Source: Cyanobacteria bacterium SIG29
GTDB lineage: Bacteria; Cyanobacteriota; Vampirovibrionia; Gastranaerophilales; Gastranaerophilaceae
Length of the DNA stretch: 34,309 nt
Assembly (NCBI GenBank): GCA_015152515.1
Contig: SUTV01000010.1
Coordinates: 1 to 34,309 of the forward strand
Direction of reading: 5' to 3'
In this document: positions 1 through 9,273 of the stretch, piece by piece
Numbering within the stretch: position 1 is the first letter of the stretch
Layout: each line of letters opens with the position of its first letter
Notes under the pieces: model-generated
What the model was told of the DNA's origin: nothing
What the model saw: the letters and a program-made list of their open reading frames with translations, nothing else
Database searches by the model: none
Program-made: the position numbers and the translations under genes

Positions 1-1
1 T

Positions 2-661
2 ACAAAAGTAAGAATTATTGGTGATAATAATACTGTTTCTATTTTAAATAAAACAAAGAAAAACCCTAAAATCATTGTTAAAATTGATGGATATAACAAT
101 CAAGTTATAATTGATGATTTAAATCAACAATTCACAGGTAAATTATATATTTACATATGGGGGAATAATTCTAGTGTTAAAATTGGTAAAAATTTTTCAT
201 TGGGTTTGAATTTAAGCATTAACTTAGGTGATAGTTCTGCAAGAGATTTTAAAATAGATAATGTACATTGTAAAATTGGTGAAAATTGTAGGTTTGAAGA
301 TGTTTTTATTCAAACAGATAATTCTAATAATACTATTAGTATTGGTGATAATTGCTTATTTTCTTCGGATGTTAATTTGTATAATACAGATTCTCATCCA
401 ATATTTGATAAAACAACAGGTAAACTTATTAATTGTGTTAATGATATGACAATTGGTGATAATTGTTGGCTTGGAAAAGAGTGTAGCGTATTAAAAGGAG
501 TTACTGTTCCAAATGGTACAATAGTAGGTTGGAGAAGTGTTGTTTCAAAATCTATTGATAAAGAATATTGTGCAGTTGCAGGCGTACCGGCAAAAATTGT
601 AAAAGAAAATGTTTCTTGGCAAAGAATAAAAACAAAGGAATATGTTGAAAATCAAAAATAA
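2..661 (+). CDS. Hexapeptide-repeat (left-handed beta-helix) acyltransferase, 5' end missing
   Basis: The frame is open from base 2 to the TAA at 659-661, so the gene starts before the window; the TTG at 200 is only an internal codon. At least 219 residues remain. The protein is built of hexapeptide repeats with hydrophobic i positions and recurrent IGDN turns (SIGDNCLFS, TIGDNCWLG), the left-handed parallel beta-helix of bacterial O-/N-acetyltransferases. A conserved DSHPI segment supplies the probable catalytic His, and the C-terminal AGVPAKIVK is typical of the family. Such enzymes acetylate surface-polysaccharide sugars from acetyl-CoA in the cytoplasm; the exact acceptor cannot be read from the sequence. 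The usual G-A-G-S-V-V turn reads GWRSVV here. Confident family call, no substrate call. Confidence 0.85.
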   Translation, partial: TKVRIIGDNNTVSILNKTKKNPKIIVKIDGYNNQVIIDDLNQQFTGKLYIYIWGNNSSVKIGKNFSLGLNLSINLGDSSARDFKIDNVHCKIGENCRFEDVFIQTDNSNNTISIGDNCLFSSDVNLYNTDSHPIFDKTTGKLINCVNDMTIGDNCWLGKECSVLKGVTVPNGTIVGWRSVVSKSIDKEYCAVAGVPAKIVKENVSWQRIKTKEYVENQK

Positions 662-680
662 TAAAAAGTGTAAAATAAAA

Positions 681-708
681 AACCACCAGTTTAACTGGTG
701 GTTTTTTT
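681..708. terminator. Bidirectional intrinsic terminator
   Basis: Stem 681-689 pairs with 695-703 (ACCACCAG/CTGGTGGT core) around a five-base loop. It is followed by a run of seven T on the plus strand and preceded by an A-rich run that gives a T tract on the minus strand. It can end both the acyltransferase gene and the groES-groEL transcript coming from the other side. Confidence 0.85.
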
Positions 709-726
709 ATTCGTGTTCGCTGTCTT

Positions 727-829
727 GAAATTGCCTGCTCTCAAACTTAGATTCTACACTTTGCAATTTTTCAAATTGCGTCGTTTCGTTCAGTTTGTTC
801 GCACCTGTGTTTTACACATAGGCAATTTC
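727..829. repeat. Palindromic intergenic element in the groEL 3' region
   Basis: The element is bounded by a perfect 10-bp inverted repeat, GAAATTGCCT (727-736) and AGGCAATTTC (820-829). Inside it lies a second perfect hairpin, GCAATTT (763-769) with AAATTGC (773-779), and an imperfect CCTGTGT/ACACATAGG hairpin near 804-822. The groEL stop codon lies immediately beyond its right edge, so it would sit in the groEL mRNA 3' region before the terminator at 681-708. It shares the 10-mer TCTACACTTT (753-762) with the element at 14235-14324. Confidence 0.6.
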
Positions 830-830
830 G

Positions 831-2492
<1,662 letters not shown>

Positions 2493-2498
2493 TTATAA

Positions 2499-2786
2499 TT
2501 ATTCAATAATGCCTAATACATCAGAAACAGACATGATTTTTAAAGTTTCGTCTGCTACTTTTACATCTGTACCAGCATATTTAGCAAATAAAACGATTTC
2601 GCCAACTTTTACTTCCATTGGGTCTTTTTCGCCTTTGTCATTTGTTTTACCTGTTCCAACAGCGATTACTTCACCTTTTTGTGATTTTTCTTTTGCGCTA
2701 TCTGGAATAAAAATTCCGCCTGATGTTTGTTCTGCGTCTTCGATAACTTTAATAACGATTTTGTCGCCTAAAGGTCTAATTGTCAT
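2499..2786 (-). CDS. groES: Co-chaperonin GroES (Hsp10)
   Basis: Ten-kDa lid of the GroEL chamber. The 95 residues begin with the standard IRPLGDKIVIKV block, carry the mobile-loop region with SGGIFIPDSAKEKSQKGEVIAVG, and end with the GEIVLFAKYAGTDVKV/SDVLGIIE segments of the family. The ATG at 2786 has an excellent Shine-Dalgarno, AAAGGAGG, seven bases upstream. It is the first gene of the groES-groEL pair. The 79-base gap to the upstream hydrolase gene is AT-rich and could hold the promoter; a TATAAA at 2817-2822 (minus strand) is the best -10 candidate, but I see no convincing -35. Confidence 0.98.
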   Translation of the reverse strand: MTIRPLGDKIVIKVIEDAEQTSGGIFIPDSAKEKSQKGEVIAVGTGKTNDKGEKDPMEVKVGEIVLFAKYAGTDVKVADETLKIMSVSDVLGIIE

Positions 2787-2865
2787 GATTTCCTCCTTTT
2801 AATCCTAGTTAATTATTTTATACTATTAATTTTGTCTTTTTCTTTAAATATTAATGAAAAATTAA

Positions 2866-3606
2866 TTATTCGTTATATAGCCAATTGGTGCATAATTGAA
2901 CAAATTTTTCCCTGTCTTGGATAAACAAATCTTCAGCGTGAAAACAATTGGGAAATAGTTCATAATTTTTTTTACAAATAGCTTTTTTAAAAAGTTCTTC
3001 GCTATGCCAATTGTGTACCGTTGGGTCTTTTTCGCCTGCTAAAAACAAAGTTGGGCATTTTATTTTTTCAACAATATCAATTGGTTTTATTTTTTTGCAA
3101 ATTAACAATGATGGTCTTATTGAAAACCATCTTTTTAATTCGCATTTTTGAAGTGTTGGAAGCCACGCTTCTTTTCTCCAAATATTGTTTTCTATTTTTT
3201 CAAAGCAAGATGGAGCGCTAACTGCTATTATTTTATTTATATAATCATATTCAGAACCTGCTATTAAAACTAAAGCTCCACCTAATGAAAACCCTATTAA
3301 ATATATTTGTTTATAATTTTCTTTCGCAAATTCTATTACAGTTGAAATATCATTAATTTCTTTGCTTGTAAAAGTATAAAAACCTTCGCTTTTTCCGTGT
3401 CCTCGAAAATCCATTGCAAGAACATCAGAAGTTTTAGAAAAAACTTCACTCATTTCTACAAAAGATTTACTATCTTTTGTCATAAACCAACCAGGAGCTA
3501 AAATTACAACACTATCAAACCCATTTTTGTAATGATTAACAGCTATTGTTACTTTGTCTTTAGTCTTTAGCTTTATTTCAATCATTGCCTTTTTCCGAAT
3601 CTTCAT
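2866..3606 (-). CDS. Alpha/beta-fold hydrolase (serine hydrolase)
   Basis: The 246-residue protein has an alpha/beta hydrolase core. The oxyanion region is ILAPGWFMTKDSKSF, then MDFRGHGKSEG, the nucleophile elbow GFSLGGA (Ser), the acid AGEKDPTVH (Asp) and the catalytic His in FPNCFHAEDLF. This matches the Hydrolase_4/monoacylglycerol-lipase-like group, probably cytoplasmic because no signal peptide is seen. The substrate is unknown. There are two possible starts. ATG 3606 has no Shine-Dalgarno but a TATGTT hexamer nine bases upstream. ATG 3585 (MIEIKLK...) has GGA eleven bases upstream and is also credible. The gene lies upstream of groES on the same strand. Confidence 0.85.
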   Translation of the reverse strand: MKIRKKAMIEIKLKTKDKVTIAVNHYKNGFDSVVILAPGWFMTKDSKSFVEMSEVFSKTSDVLAMDFRGHGKSEGFYTFTSKEINDISTVIEFAKENYKQIYLIGFSLGGALVLIAGSEYDYINKIIAVSAPSCFEKIENNIWRKEAWLPTLQKCELKRWFSIRPSLLICKKIKPIDIVEKIKCPTLFLAGEKDPTVHNWHSEELFKKAICKKNYELFPNCFHAEDLFIQDREKFVQLCTNWLYNE

Positions 3607-3716
3607 TAAATTTTTAACATAAACATTACAATTTGTTAATAAATTAAAAAGAAAAATTAAAGTTTAGAAAAATAATGCCGTAATTAAAAATATAAGACAA
3701 TTAGGAAAAGTTAAAA

Positions 3717-3872
3717 ATGAATAAAAAAATTATAGTTCCAACTAGTAATATATCAGAAGGCGTAGATTTCTTTTTGAGAGGCGCCAAAAAACGCAGAGCA
3801 ATGGCGATAGCAAGCGTCAGACAAGTAAATACAGAGATTGGTGTTAACTTAAGACTTGTTGCAGTTAAATAG
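3717..3872 (+). CDS. Small basic protein of 51 residues, unknown function
   Basis: ATG 3717 to TAG 3870-3872 encodes 51 residues beginning MNKKIIVPTSNISEGVDF. The ATG is preceded by AGGAAAAG at normal spacing, and the gene is followed after 18 bases by a strong GC hairpin, so it looks like a complete one-gene transcription unit. The product is basic, with a dense GAKKRRAMAIASVRQ segment that probably forms a helix able to bind nucleic acid. Its codons are richer in G and C than those of its neighbours (GGCGCC, CGC, GCG, AGCGTC), which fits a well expressed gene. A weak resemblance to the AKRRR part of cyanobacterial RNA polymerase omega was noticed but is not enough for a call. Confidence 0.6.
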   Translation: MNKKIIVPTSNISEGVDFFLRGAKKRRAMAIASVRQVNTEIGVNLRLVAVK

Positions 3873-3890
3873 TTAGCGATTGAGAGTTTA

Positions 3891-3915
3891 AAGACCGCCT
3901 ATAAGGGCGGTCTTT
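3891..3915. terminator. GC-rich hairpin between convergent genes
   Basis: AAGACCGCC (891-899 of this kilobase) pairs perfectly with GGCGGTCTT (906-914) around a six-base loop. Short T runs lie on both sides. It lies between the 51-codon gene and the converging cell-wall operon, so it probably acts in both directions. Confidence 0.75.
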
Positions 3916-3922
3916 CGTATAT

Positions 3923-4282
3923 TTATTTTTTCCTTTTCTTGTCTTTTTTTTCGGTTTCTATTTCTTCGGTTTTTTCAGGTTTATTTATTATTATCAAAAT
4001 TTCATCTTTGCCTGCCATTTTTAAGTTGTTTCTGGCTATTGATTCTAATGTCGTTGCTGAATTATAATTTTCAATTTCATTTTTTAGTTGTTTGTTTTTT
4101 ATTAGTTCTTCGTTCTTTTTATTTTCTAAACCGTGTATTTGTGCTGAATAATTTATTGTTTTTGATATGTTTTGAACTGCACTAACAACTAATTCTATAA
4201 TACAAATTGCTAGTACAATTGTTATCATAGAATATTTGAATCTTTTTTTTCTTTTTTGGTGTTGTTCTTGTTTTTCGTGCAT
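3923..4282 (-). CDS. Septum formation initiator family protein (DivIC/FtsB-like)
   Basis: A 119-residue bitopic membrane protein. It has a short Lys/Arg-rich cytoplasmic tail (residues 1-18), one transmembrane helix (about 19-38), a coiled coil with many Glu/Lys/Asn (about 50-78), then the family-specific block LESIARNNLKMAGKDEILIII. This is the DivIC/FtsB pattern; such proteins bridge FtsL and FtsQ/DivIB in the divisome. The C-terminal tail is Lys/Glu-rich. It is the last gene of the minus-strand operon behind the ABC ATPase (20-base gap). It also has its own TATAAT seven bases before the ATG and no Shine-Dalgarno, which suggests an internal leaderless promoter. FtsB versus DivIC cannot be decided from length alone. 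Confidence 0.82.
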   Translation of the reverse strand: MHEKQEQHQKRKKRFKYSMITIVLAICIIELVVSAVQNISKTINYSAQIHGLENKKNEELIKNKQLKNEIENYNSATTLESIARNNLKMAGKDEILIIINKPEKTEEIETEKKDKKRKK

Positions 4283-4289
4283 AGTCTAA

Positions 4290-4295
4290 ATTATA
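4290..4295 (-). promoter_or_regulatory. TATAAT -10 element seven bases before the divIC-like ATG
   Basis: A perfect TATAAT on the minus strand ends seven bases before ATG 4282 and there is no Shine-Dalgarno between them. A transcript started at normal distance would begin at or next to the A of the start codon, as a leaderless mRNA. No good -35 was found. Confidence 0.5.
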
Positions 4296-4302
4296 TCTTA
4301 TA

Positions 4303-5241
4303 TTATTTGTAAAGCCAACAACTTATATTGTTTTCAAATACAGGTATTTCATTTGTACAAATTTCTATTTTTTTATTACATCTTGGTGCAAATGCACAAC
4401 CGTTAAAGTGGTCTTTTATAGATGGTGGTTGACCTTGTATCGCTTCTAATTTTGTTGAGTTAAAATCTGGAAGAGTTTTTATTAAAGCTTGTGTATAAGG
4501 ATGTTTTGGGTTTTTGAATAATTCATTTGAATTTGCTTTTTCTATAACTCTTCCTGCGTACATAACCGCTGTTGAATCTGCTATTTCATAAACTAAACCA
4601 AAATCGTGAGAAATAAATATAAAAGATGTTTGATTTTCTTTTTGAATTTCTTTTAATAGTTCCATAATTTGTGCTTGAACAGTTACATCAAGGGCTGTTG
4701 TTGGTTCATCTGCAATAATTATTTTTGAATTGCAAGCTATTGCCATTGCAATAATAACTCTTTGACGCATACCACCTGAAAATTCATGTGGATAAGCTTT
4801 TAATCTTTCTTTTGCATTAGGAATTTTTACCTTATTTAAAACATCTATTGCTATTTTTTCAGCTTCTTTTCCTTTTATCTTTTGATGAGCTTCAATTACT
4901 TCTAGTAATTGTGACCCAATTGTATAAAGCGGATTTAATGAAGTCATTGGGTCTTGAGGAATGAGGGCGATTTCTTTTCCTCTTATATTTTGCATTTCTT
5001 TTTCGTTTAAACAAAGTAAATTTTGATTATTATAAATAATTTCGCCTGACGTTATTTTTGCATTTTGTGATAATAATCTTAAAACAGACATTGCAGTTAT
5101 TGTTTTTCCGCAACCAGATTCACCAACTATTGCAAGCATTTCTCCTTTTTTTAGTGAAAGGTTTATATTATGAAGTGCTTGATAGTCTTTTCCATTTGAT
5201 TGGAAGCATAAATTAAGATTTTTAATTTCTAATATATTCAT
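4303..5241 (-). CDS. Oligo-/dipeptide ABC transporter ATP-binding protein (DppD/OppD family)
   Basis: ATPase that would energise peptide uptake through a Dpp/Opp-type permease. The 312 residues contain Walker A GESGCGKT (40-47), Q-loop IPQDPMTSLNP (Gln96), ABC signature EFSGGMRQR (about 153-161), Walker B IIIADEP (174-180) and the switch His212 in FISHD. They end in the oligo_HPY domain with HPYTQALI and Cys 282, 288, 295 and 308, spaced like the cysteines that bind an Fe-S cluster in some DppD proteins. No permease, binding protein or DppF partner is in the window, so the rest of the transporter must be elsewhere. It sits between dapF and the divIC-like gene, which may hint at murein-peptide uptake (inference). 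No Shine-Dalgarno is obvious before the ATG. Confidence 0.92.
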   Translation of the reverse strand: MNILEIKNLNLCFQSNGKDYQALHNINLSLKKGEMLAIVGESGCGKTITAMSVLRLLSQNAKITSGEIIYNNQNLLCLNEKEMQNIRGKEIALIPQDPMTSLNPLYTIGSQLLEVIEAHQKIKGKEAEKIAIDVLNKVKIPNAKERLKAYPHEFSGGMRQRVIIAMAIACNSKIIIADEPTTALDVTVQAQIMELLKEIQKENQTSFIFISHDFGLVYEIADSTAVMYAGRVIEKANSNELFKNPKHPYTQALIKTLPDFNSTKLEAIQGQPPSIKDHFNGCAFAPRCNKKIEICTNEIPVFENNISCWLYK

Positions 5242-5284
5242 ACAAAAATGTTAGCCTATGTTATTTTTGATTTCAATTAGTAAT

Positions 5285-6130
5285 CTATACTTCAATTTGT
5301 CCAGTAAATGAATATGTTGCTGGTCCAGACATATATATATCGTGGTTTGTGTTTACTTTATTACCTTCCCATTCGATTATTAATTGTCCGCCTGGTAAGT
5401 TTACTTTTACTTCTTTATCACATAATCCATTTAAAATAGCTGCTGTTACACTTGCACAAGCACCTGTTCCACAAGCTAATGTTATAGCACAACCTCTTTC
5501 CCATACATCTAAATTCATTTCGTTTCTAGATAAAATTTTAATGAATTCTACATTTGTTTTCTCTGGGAATAATTTATGAGTTTCTATTTCTCTACCATAT
5601 TTTAGTGCTAATTCTTTTGTATTTTCATCTGTGATAATTACGCAGTGTGGATTTCCCATGCTAACGGCATTCGCCATAAATGTTCTATCCGAAACTTTTA
5701 CTTCAAAATTTAAATTGTTTTCAACATTAACAGGAATTTTTTTAGGCTCTAAAATCGGTTTATTCATATTAACTTTAATTAATCCATTATCTAAAATTTT
5801 TGGAATAATTGTACCTGCTTTTGTTTCAACAGAAAATTCTTTTTTATTTATTAATCCTTTTTCATAAACGTATTTTGCAAAACATCTAATTCCATTACCG
5901 CACATTTGAGCAATAGAACCATCATTGTTGTAAAAGAACCAGCCAATATCTGTTTGAGTTGTATTTGGATTGACAATCATTAACCCATCAGCACCTATTC
6001 CAAAATGTCTATCGCATAATTTTATAGCAAGTTCTTCTGGATTTTTATTTGTTTTTTTGTATTCTTCAAAATCCAATACTATAAAGTCATTACCTAACCC
6101 TTGCATTTTAGTAAAGTTAATTATTGTCAT
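5285..6130 (-). CDS. dapF: Diaminopimelate epimerase
   Basis: Converts LL- to meso-diaminopimelate, the last step before meso-DAP enters lysine synthesis or peptidoglycan. The 281 residues start with the family signature FTKMQGLGNDFIVLD. They carry both catalytic cysteines: Cys77 in QMCGNGIRCFAKY and Cys220 in LACGTGACAS. Residues near 160 (MGNPHCVI) and 211 (ERGCAITLACGTG) complete the substrate pocket. The ATG overlaps the TGA of the upstream gene in an ATGA arrangement (four bases), so translation is coupled. Its presence shows that the organism makes DAP-type peptidoglycan. Confidence 0.97.
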   Translation of the reverse strand: MTIINFTKMQGLGNDFIVLDFEEYKKTNKNPEELAIKLCDRHFGIGADGLMIVNPNTTQTDIGWFFYNNDGSIAQMCGNGIRCFAKYVYEKGLINKKEFSVETKAGTIIPKILDNGLIKVNMNKPILEPKKIPVNVENNLNFEVKVSDRTFMANAVSMGNPHCVIITDENTKELALKYGREIETHKLFPEKTNVEFIKILSRNEMNLDVWERGCAITLACGTGACASVTAAILNGLCDKEVKVNLPGGQLIIEWEGNKVNTNHDIYMSGPATYSFTGQIEV

Positions 6131-8085
6131 TTTTTCTTTCTCCGAGATTTTTTCTTGTTTTCTTTATATGTTACAACAGGTTTGTAATTTTTGTTAGGTT
6201 CTATTTTTATATTTCTTTTGTCATAAGTTTCATTAAAAACCCTTGTTGTAAGTGCTTCTATGTATTCATCACTTAAGTGTGCATAATCAAATAATATTGC
6301 ACCTTTTGTTTTGAATTCTCTAGTTTTATGAATTTGCATTAATAAACTATCAAATGGTCCACCCATAAATGTTACAAATATGCCAGGATAGATATTTGTC
6401 ATTTTATTGGTATTTTTTATAACATCTTTTATTAGTAAATTTGCAGTGTTTTTATCTCCTGTTAAAATTAATGGGGTTAGTCCATCAACATAATTATTCA
6501 TAGACCAACTACGCCAATTTTGCATTTTAGTTGATTTGCTTTTTTCTAAATCAGGAAATACAACGGTTGTAAGTAAAAGTCCTTTTTGTTTAGTTATTTT
6601 TCTAACTTCTTTAATGAATTCAGAAATTTGATTTTGTCTATAGTTTGACCAAAGTTCCCAATCACCTGTGCCATATTTTATATTAATAGGGTCAATTCCA
6701 TAAATAAATTTAAATTCATCTCTAGCAGATTTTGTATATCCCCAATTCATTGTTGTGTAATTTGGAAAAGTTGGGTCAACAGTTTGTGGGTATCTGATGT
6801 AATCTAAATTAATACCATCAGGCTTATAATTATCAGTAATTTCTTTAATAATATTTAGTAAGAAATTTTGAACTTGAATATTAGCAGGGTCTAAAAAGTA
6901 ACCATTATGTTCTGATAATGAAGGCATTGGGTCGATTTCATCTGCGTGCATATGTCTTTTGTTTGCCCAAGATGGATAAATGTTTAATATGTGGTTTTGA
7001 GTTGTTTTTGGATTATCGTTTCCAACATAAAAAGTTTCAAACCAAATATGCACTTTCATATTTCTTTTGTGTGCTTCATCTATCCATATTTTTAATGGGT
7101 CAAAATCTTTAAATTCTTCTCTTTGTGAAATTACTTTGCATTCTTCTAAATATTTGCTTGGATATATTGTTTTTCCGTGAAAATATGTTTCAAGGAAAAT
7201 ATCTGTAATTCCTGTTTTGTGAATTCTTTCTACAGCCTTTTCAATTTTGTCAGCAGATGTTTGTGTTGGTCTAATCCAAATGCCTTTAACTTCGTTTGGA
7301 TAATATGGAATAGCATTCTTAATTGCTTCATTTAGTGATTCCATTGCGTCATGAATATAACTTTGAGCTTTTTCTGGTTTTTTTTCTGCTTTTCTTAAAT
7401 GATTTTTTGATATTTCTAAAAATTCTGTGGCTTTTTTATCGTTATATAAAATATCTATTTTTTTATAGTATTCAACTAATTCATTTACTTCGAATAATTT
7501 TTTCTTTGCAGCATAAATGAGACTATCTGAAGTTAAAAATGTTCGAAGAATGCCAGCGTTGTAGTCAATATATACTTTAGAACCAACTTGTATATTGTCC
7601 ATAATCCATTTTTTTGCGCTACCGTGACCAGATATAACAAATCCATTAGGTGGAATAATAGAATCTGCGCCATTTAGCTCAACAACCATATCATTTTCGA
7701 TGATTGCTTCTGTTCCAAATTCATTTGTTCCAGTTCTAATACCATAATCTCTTGTATAAACTATAAGTTGATTTGGTCCTCTTAACCCTGGATAATATGT
7801 GATTTTATCATTCGCTTTTTGTGGGTTAATTGCGTCAATTATTTTTTGACTTTCTCTATATATTATATTTTCTTGTTCTTGAATTGTTTTAAATGTTGTT
7901 TGAAGAGCATTATTAAGAGTGAAAGTACTTTGTTTATTGTTGATTTCTTTAGTGATTGGTGTTGATACTTTTGTCTGTTGATTAGATTTAATACTATCTT
8001 TTAAATTTATAGTTAAAGTTTGCGCAAATGCCATTTGCACAGAACTTAAAAATATTAAAAAACTTATCCCTAATAATCTCTTCAT
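6127..8085 (-). CDS. Exported family 10-like glycosylhydrolase (GHL10/DUF187)
   Basis: A 652-residue secreted or periplasmic protein. Residues 1-21 form a Sec signal peptide (Lys-Arg, hydrophobic core, cleavage after AFA). An N-terminal domain with GFVISGHGSAKKW and NIQVGSKVYIDY resembles the segment often placed before this hydrolase domain in cyanobacterial homologues. From about residue 265 the GHL10 barrel begins with VKGIWIRPTQTSADKIEKAV. It continues through DIFLETYFHGKTIYPSKY, KVHIWFETFYVG and DGINLDYIRYPQT. The C-terminus is a Lys/Arg tail. Related proteins act on cell-envelope glycans, but the substrate is not established. It heads the operon with dapF, the ABC ATPase and the divIC-like gene. 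No Shine-Dalgarno; a TATCAT hexamer lies seven bases before the ATG. Confidence 0.88.
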   Translation of the reverse strand: MKRLLGISFLIFLSSVQMAFAQTLTINLKDSIKSNQQTKVSTPITKEINNKQSTFTLNNALQTTFKTIQEQENIIYRESQKIIDAINPQKANDKITYYPGLRGPNQLIVYTRDYGIRTGTNEFGTEAIIENDMVVELNGADSIIPPNGFVISGHGSAKKWIMDNIQVGSKVYIDYNAGILRTFLTSDSLIYAAKKKLFEVNELVEYYKKIDILYNDKKATEFLEISKNHLRKAEKKPEKAQSYIHDAMESLNEAIKNAIPYYPNEVKGIWIRPTQTSADKIEKAVERIHKTGITDIFLETYFHGKTIYPSKYLEECKVISQREEFKDFDPLKIWIDEAHKRNMKVHIWFETFYVGNDNPKTTQNHILNIYPSWANKRHMHADEIDPMPSLSEHNGYFLDPANIQVQNFLLNIIKEITDNYKPDGINLDYIRYPQTVDPTFPNYTTMNWGYTKSARDEFKFIYGIDPINIKYGTGDWELWSNYRQNQISEFIKEVRKITKQKGLLLTTVVFPDLEKSKSTKMQNWRSWSMNNYVDGLTPLILTGDKNTANLLIKDVIKNTNKMTNIYPGIFVTFMGGPFDSLLMQIHKTREFKTKGAILFDYAHLSDEYIEALTTRVFNETYDKRNIKIEPNKNYKPVVTYKENKKKSRRKKK

Positions 8086-8092
8086 ATCTAAT

Positions 8093-8098
8093 ATGATA
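8093..8098 (-). promoter_or_regulatory. -10-like TATCAT seven bases before the glycosylhydrolase ATG
   Basis: On the minus strand TATCAT (5/6 match to TATAAT) ends seven bases before ATG 8085, and the intervening ATTAGAT is not a good ribosome binding site. This is the arrangement expected for a leaderless transcript at the head of the cell-wall operon. Confidence 0.4.
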
Positions 8099-8223
8099 GT
8101 AAAAAACGCTTCTTTTGTTAACTACTTAATACAAATATTTTATAAAAATATAATTAAGAAAAAATTAACTAATAATATAATTGTAATTTTTTATATTATT
8201 ATTAAATTAAGGAGATATGTTTA

Positions 8224-9273
8224 ATGGAATATAAAGACTATTATAAAATATTAGGTGTAGATAGAGATGCTAGTGAAGCAAAAATAAAGTCTGCTTATAG
8301 AAAGTTAGCAAGACAATATCATCCGGATGTAAATAAATCGCCTGATGCAGTTAATAAATTTAAAGATATAAATGAAGCTTATGAAGTTTTATCAGATAAA
8401 GAAAAGAAAAACAGATATGATAGTTTAGGTGCAAATTGGCAACAAGGTGCTAATTTTACACCACCACCAGGGTTTGAAGGTTTTAATTTTAATAATGCAG
8501 GTGGTTTTAGCCAATTTGGTGGCGGTGCTGATTTTTCTGATTTCTTTGGCTCTATTTTTGGTGATTTAATGGGTGCTGGTAGATCTCAACGCTCAAGTCG
8601 TTCTAGTCAAGGCTTTAATTATGAAGATTTATTTGGTGGTTCAAGAACTCACTCTGGCGGTTGTTCTAGTGGGGGATGTTGTGGCTCTAATAAACAAGAA
8701 GAATCACTTGATATTACTCAAGATTTAAATATTACAGCCAAAGATTTAATGAGCGAAAAGCCAATTAGTGTAAAGATGAATACTGTTGAAAAGTGTTTGA
8801 AATGCTCAGGTATTGGTTCAAGCTGTTCTGATTGCGGTGGTACAGGAATAGTTTCTAAATCTAGAAATTTAACAGTTAAAATACCAAAAGGTGTAAAAGA
8901 AGGTCAAAAAATTAGATTAAAAGGTGAAGGTAAAATTGATAATTACGGTAGAAAAGGTGACCTTTATTTTGTAATTAAATTTAAAGATAATGAATATGCA
9001 ATTGATGGTGAGGATGTTACTAAAATTGCTGAAATAACACCTGCTGAAGCTGTTTTGGGTACAAAAAAAGATATTTCAACTTTGCACGGTATTATTGGTA
9101 TTAAAATTCCACCTGAAACGAGAAGTGGAAAAACCTTAAGATTAAAAGAATTAGGACTGCCTAAAAAATCTGGTGGATTTGGCAATTTGAATGTAAAAAT
9201 TGCTATTAATATTCCATCAACTGTTTCTGATAAGCAAAAAGAATTATATAAAAAAATATTGGAGTTAGAATAA
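8224..9273 (+). CDS. J-domain co-chaperone (DnaJ/CbpA type) with reduced zinc finger
   Basis: Stimulates DnaK ATPase and presents substrates. The 349 residues open with a complete J domain (about 4-68, HPD at 33-35). A Gly/Phe-rich linker follows (about 80-145) with an unusual [11 protein letters not shown] cluster (Cys147, 152, 153). Then come two CxxCxGxG-type repeats only (Cys191/194 and Cys201/204) and the C-terminal substrate-binding domains ([35 protein letters not shown]). Canonical DnaJ has four such repeats; here those matching the first and fourth, which form zinc site I, remain. So it is intermediate between DnaJ and CbpA. The Shine-Dalgarno AAGGAGAT is strong. The stop codon abuts the next ATG. 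Confidence 0.93.
   Translation: MEYKDYYKILGVDRDASEAKIKSAYRKLARQYHPDVNKSPDAVNKFKDINEAYEVLSDKEKKNRYDSLGANWQQGANFTPPPGFEGFNFNNAGGFSQFGGGADFSDFFGSIFGDLMGAGRSQRSSRSSQGFNYEDLFGGSRTHSGGCSSGGCCGSNKQEESLDITQDLNITAKDLMSEKPISVKMNTVEKCLKCSGIGSSCSDCGGTGIVSKSRNLTVKIPKGVKEGQKIRLKGEGKIDNYGRKGDLYFVIKFKDNEYAIDGEDVTKIAEITPAEAVLGTKKDISTLHGIIGIKIPPETRSGKTLRLKELGLPKKSGGFGNLNVKIAINIPSTVSDKQKELYKKILELE

Noticed and set aside
200-202. TTG as start of the acyltransferase
   Set aside because: The frame is open to the window edge and the upstream residues continue the same beta-helix-like pattern, so the gene is simply cut.
2787-2865. Search for a CIRCE/HrcA operator before groES
   Set aside because: No TTAGCACTC-N9-GAGTGCTAA or near match is present in the gap on either strand.
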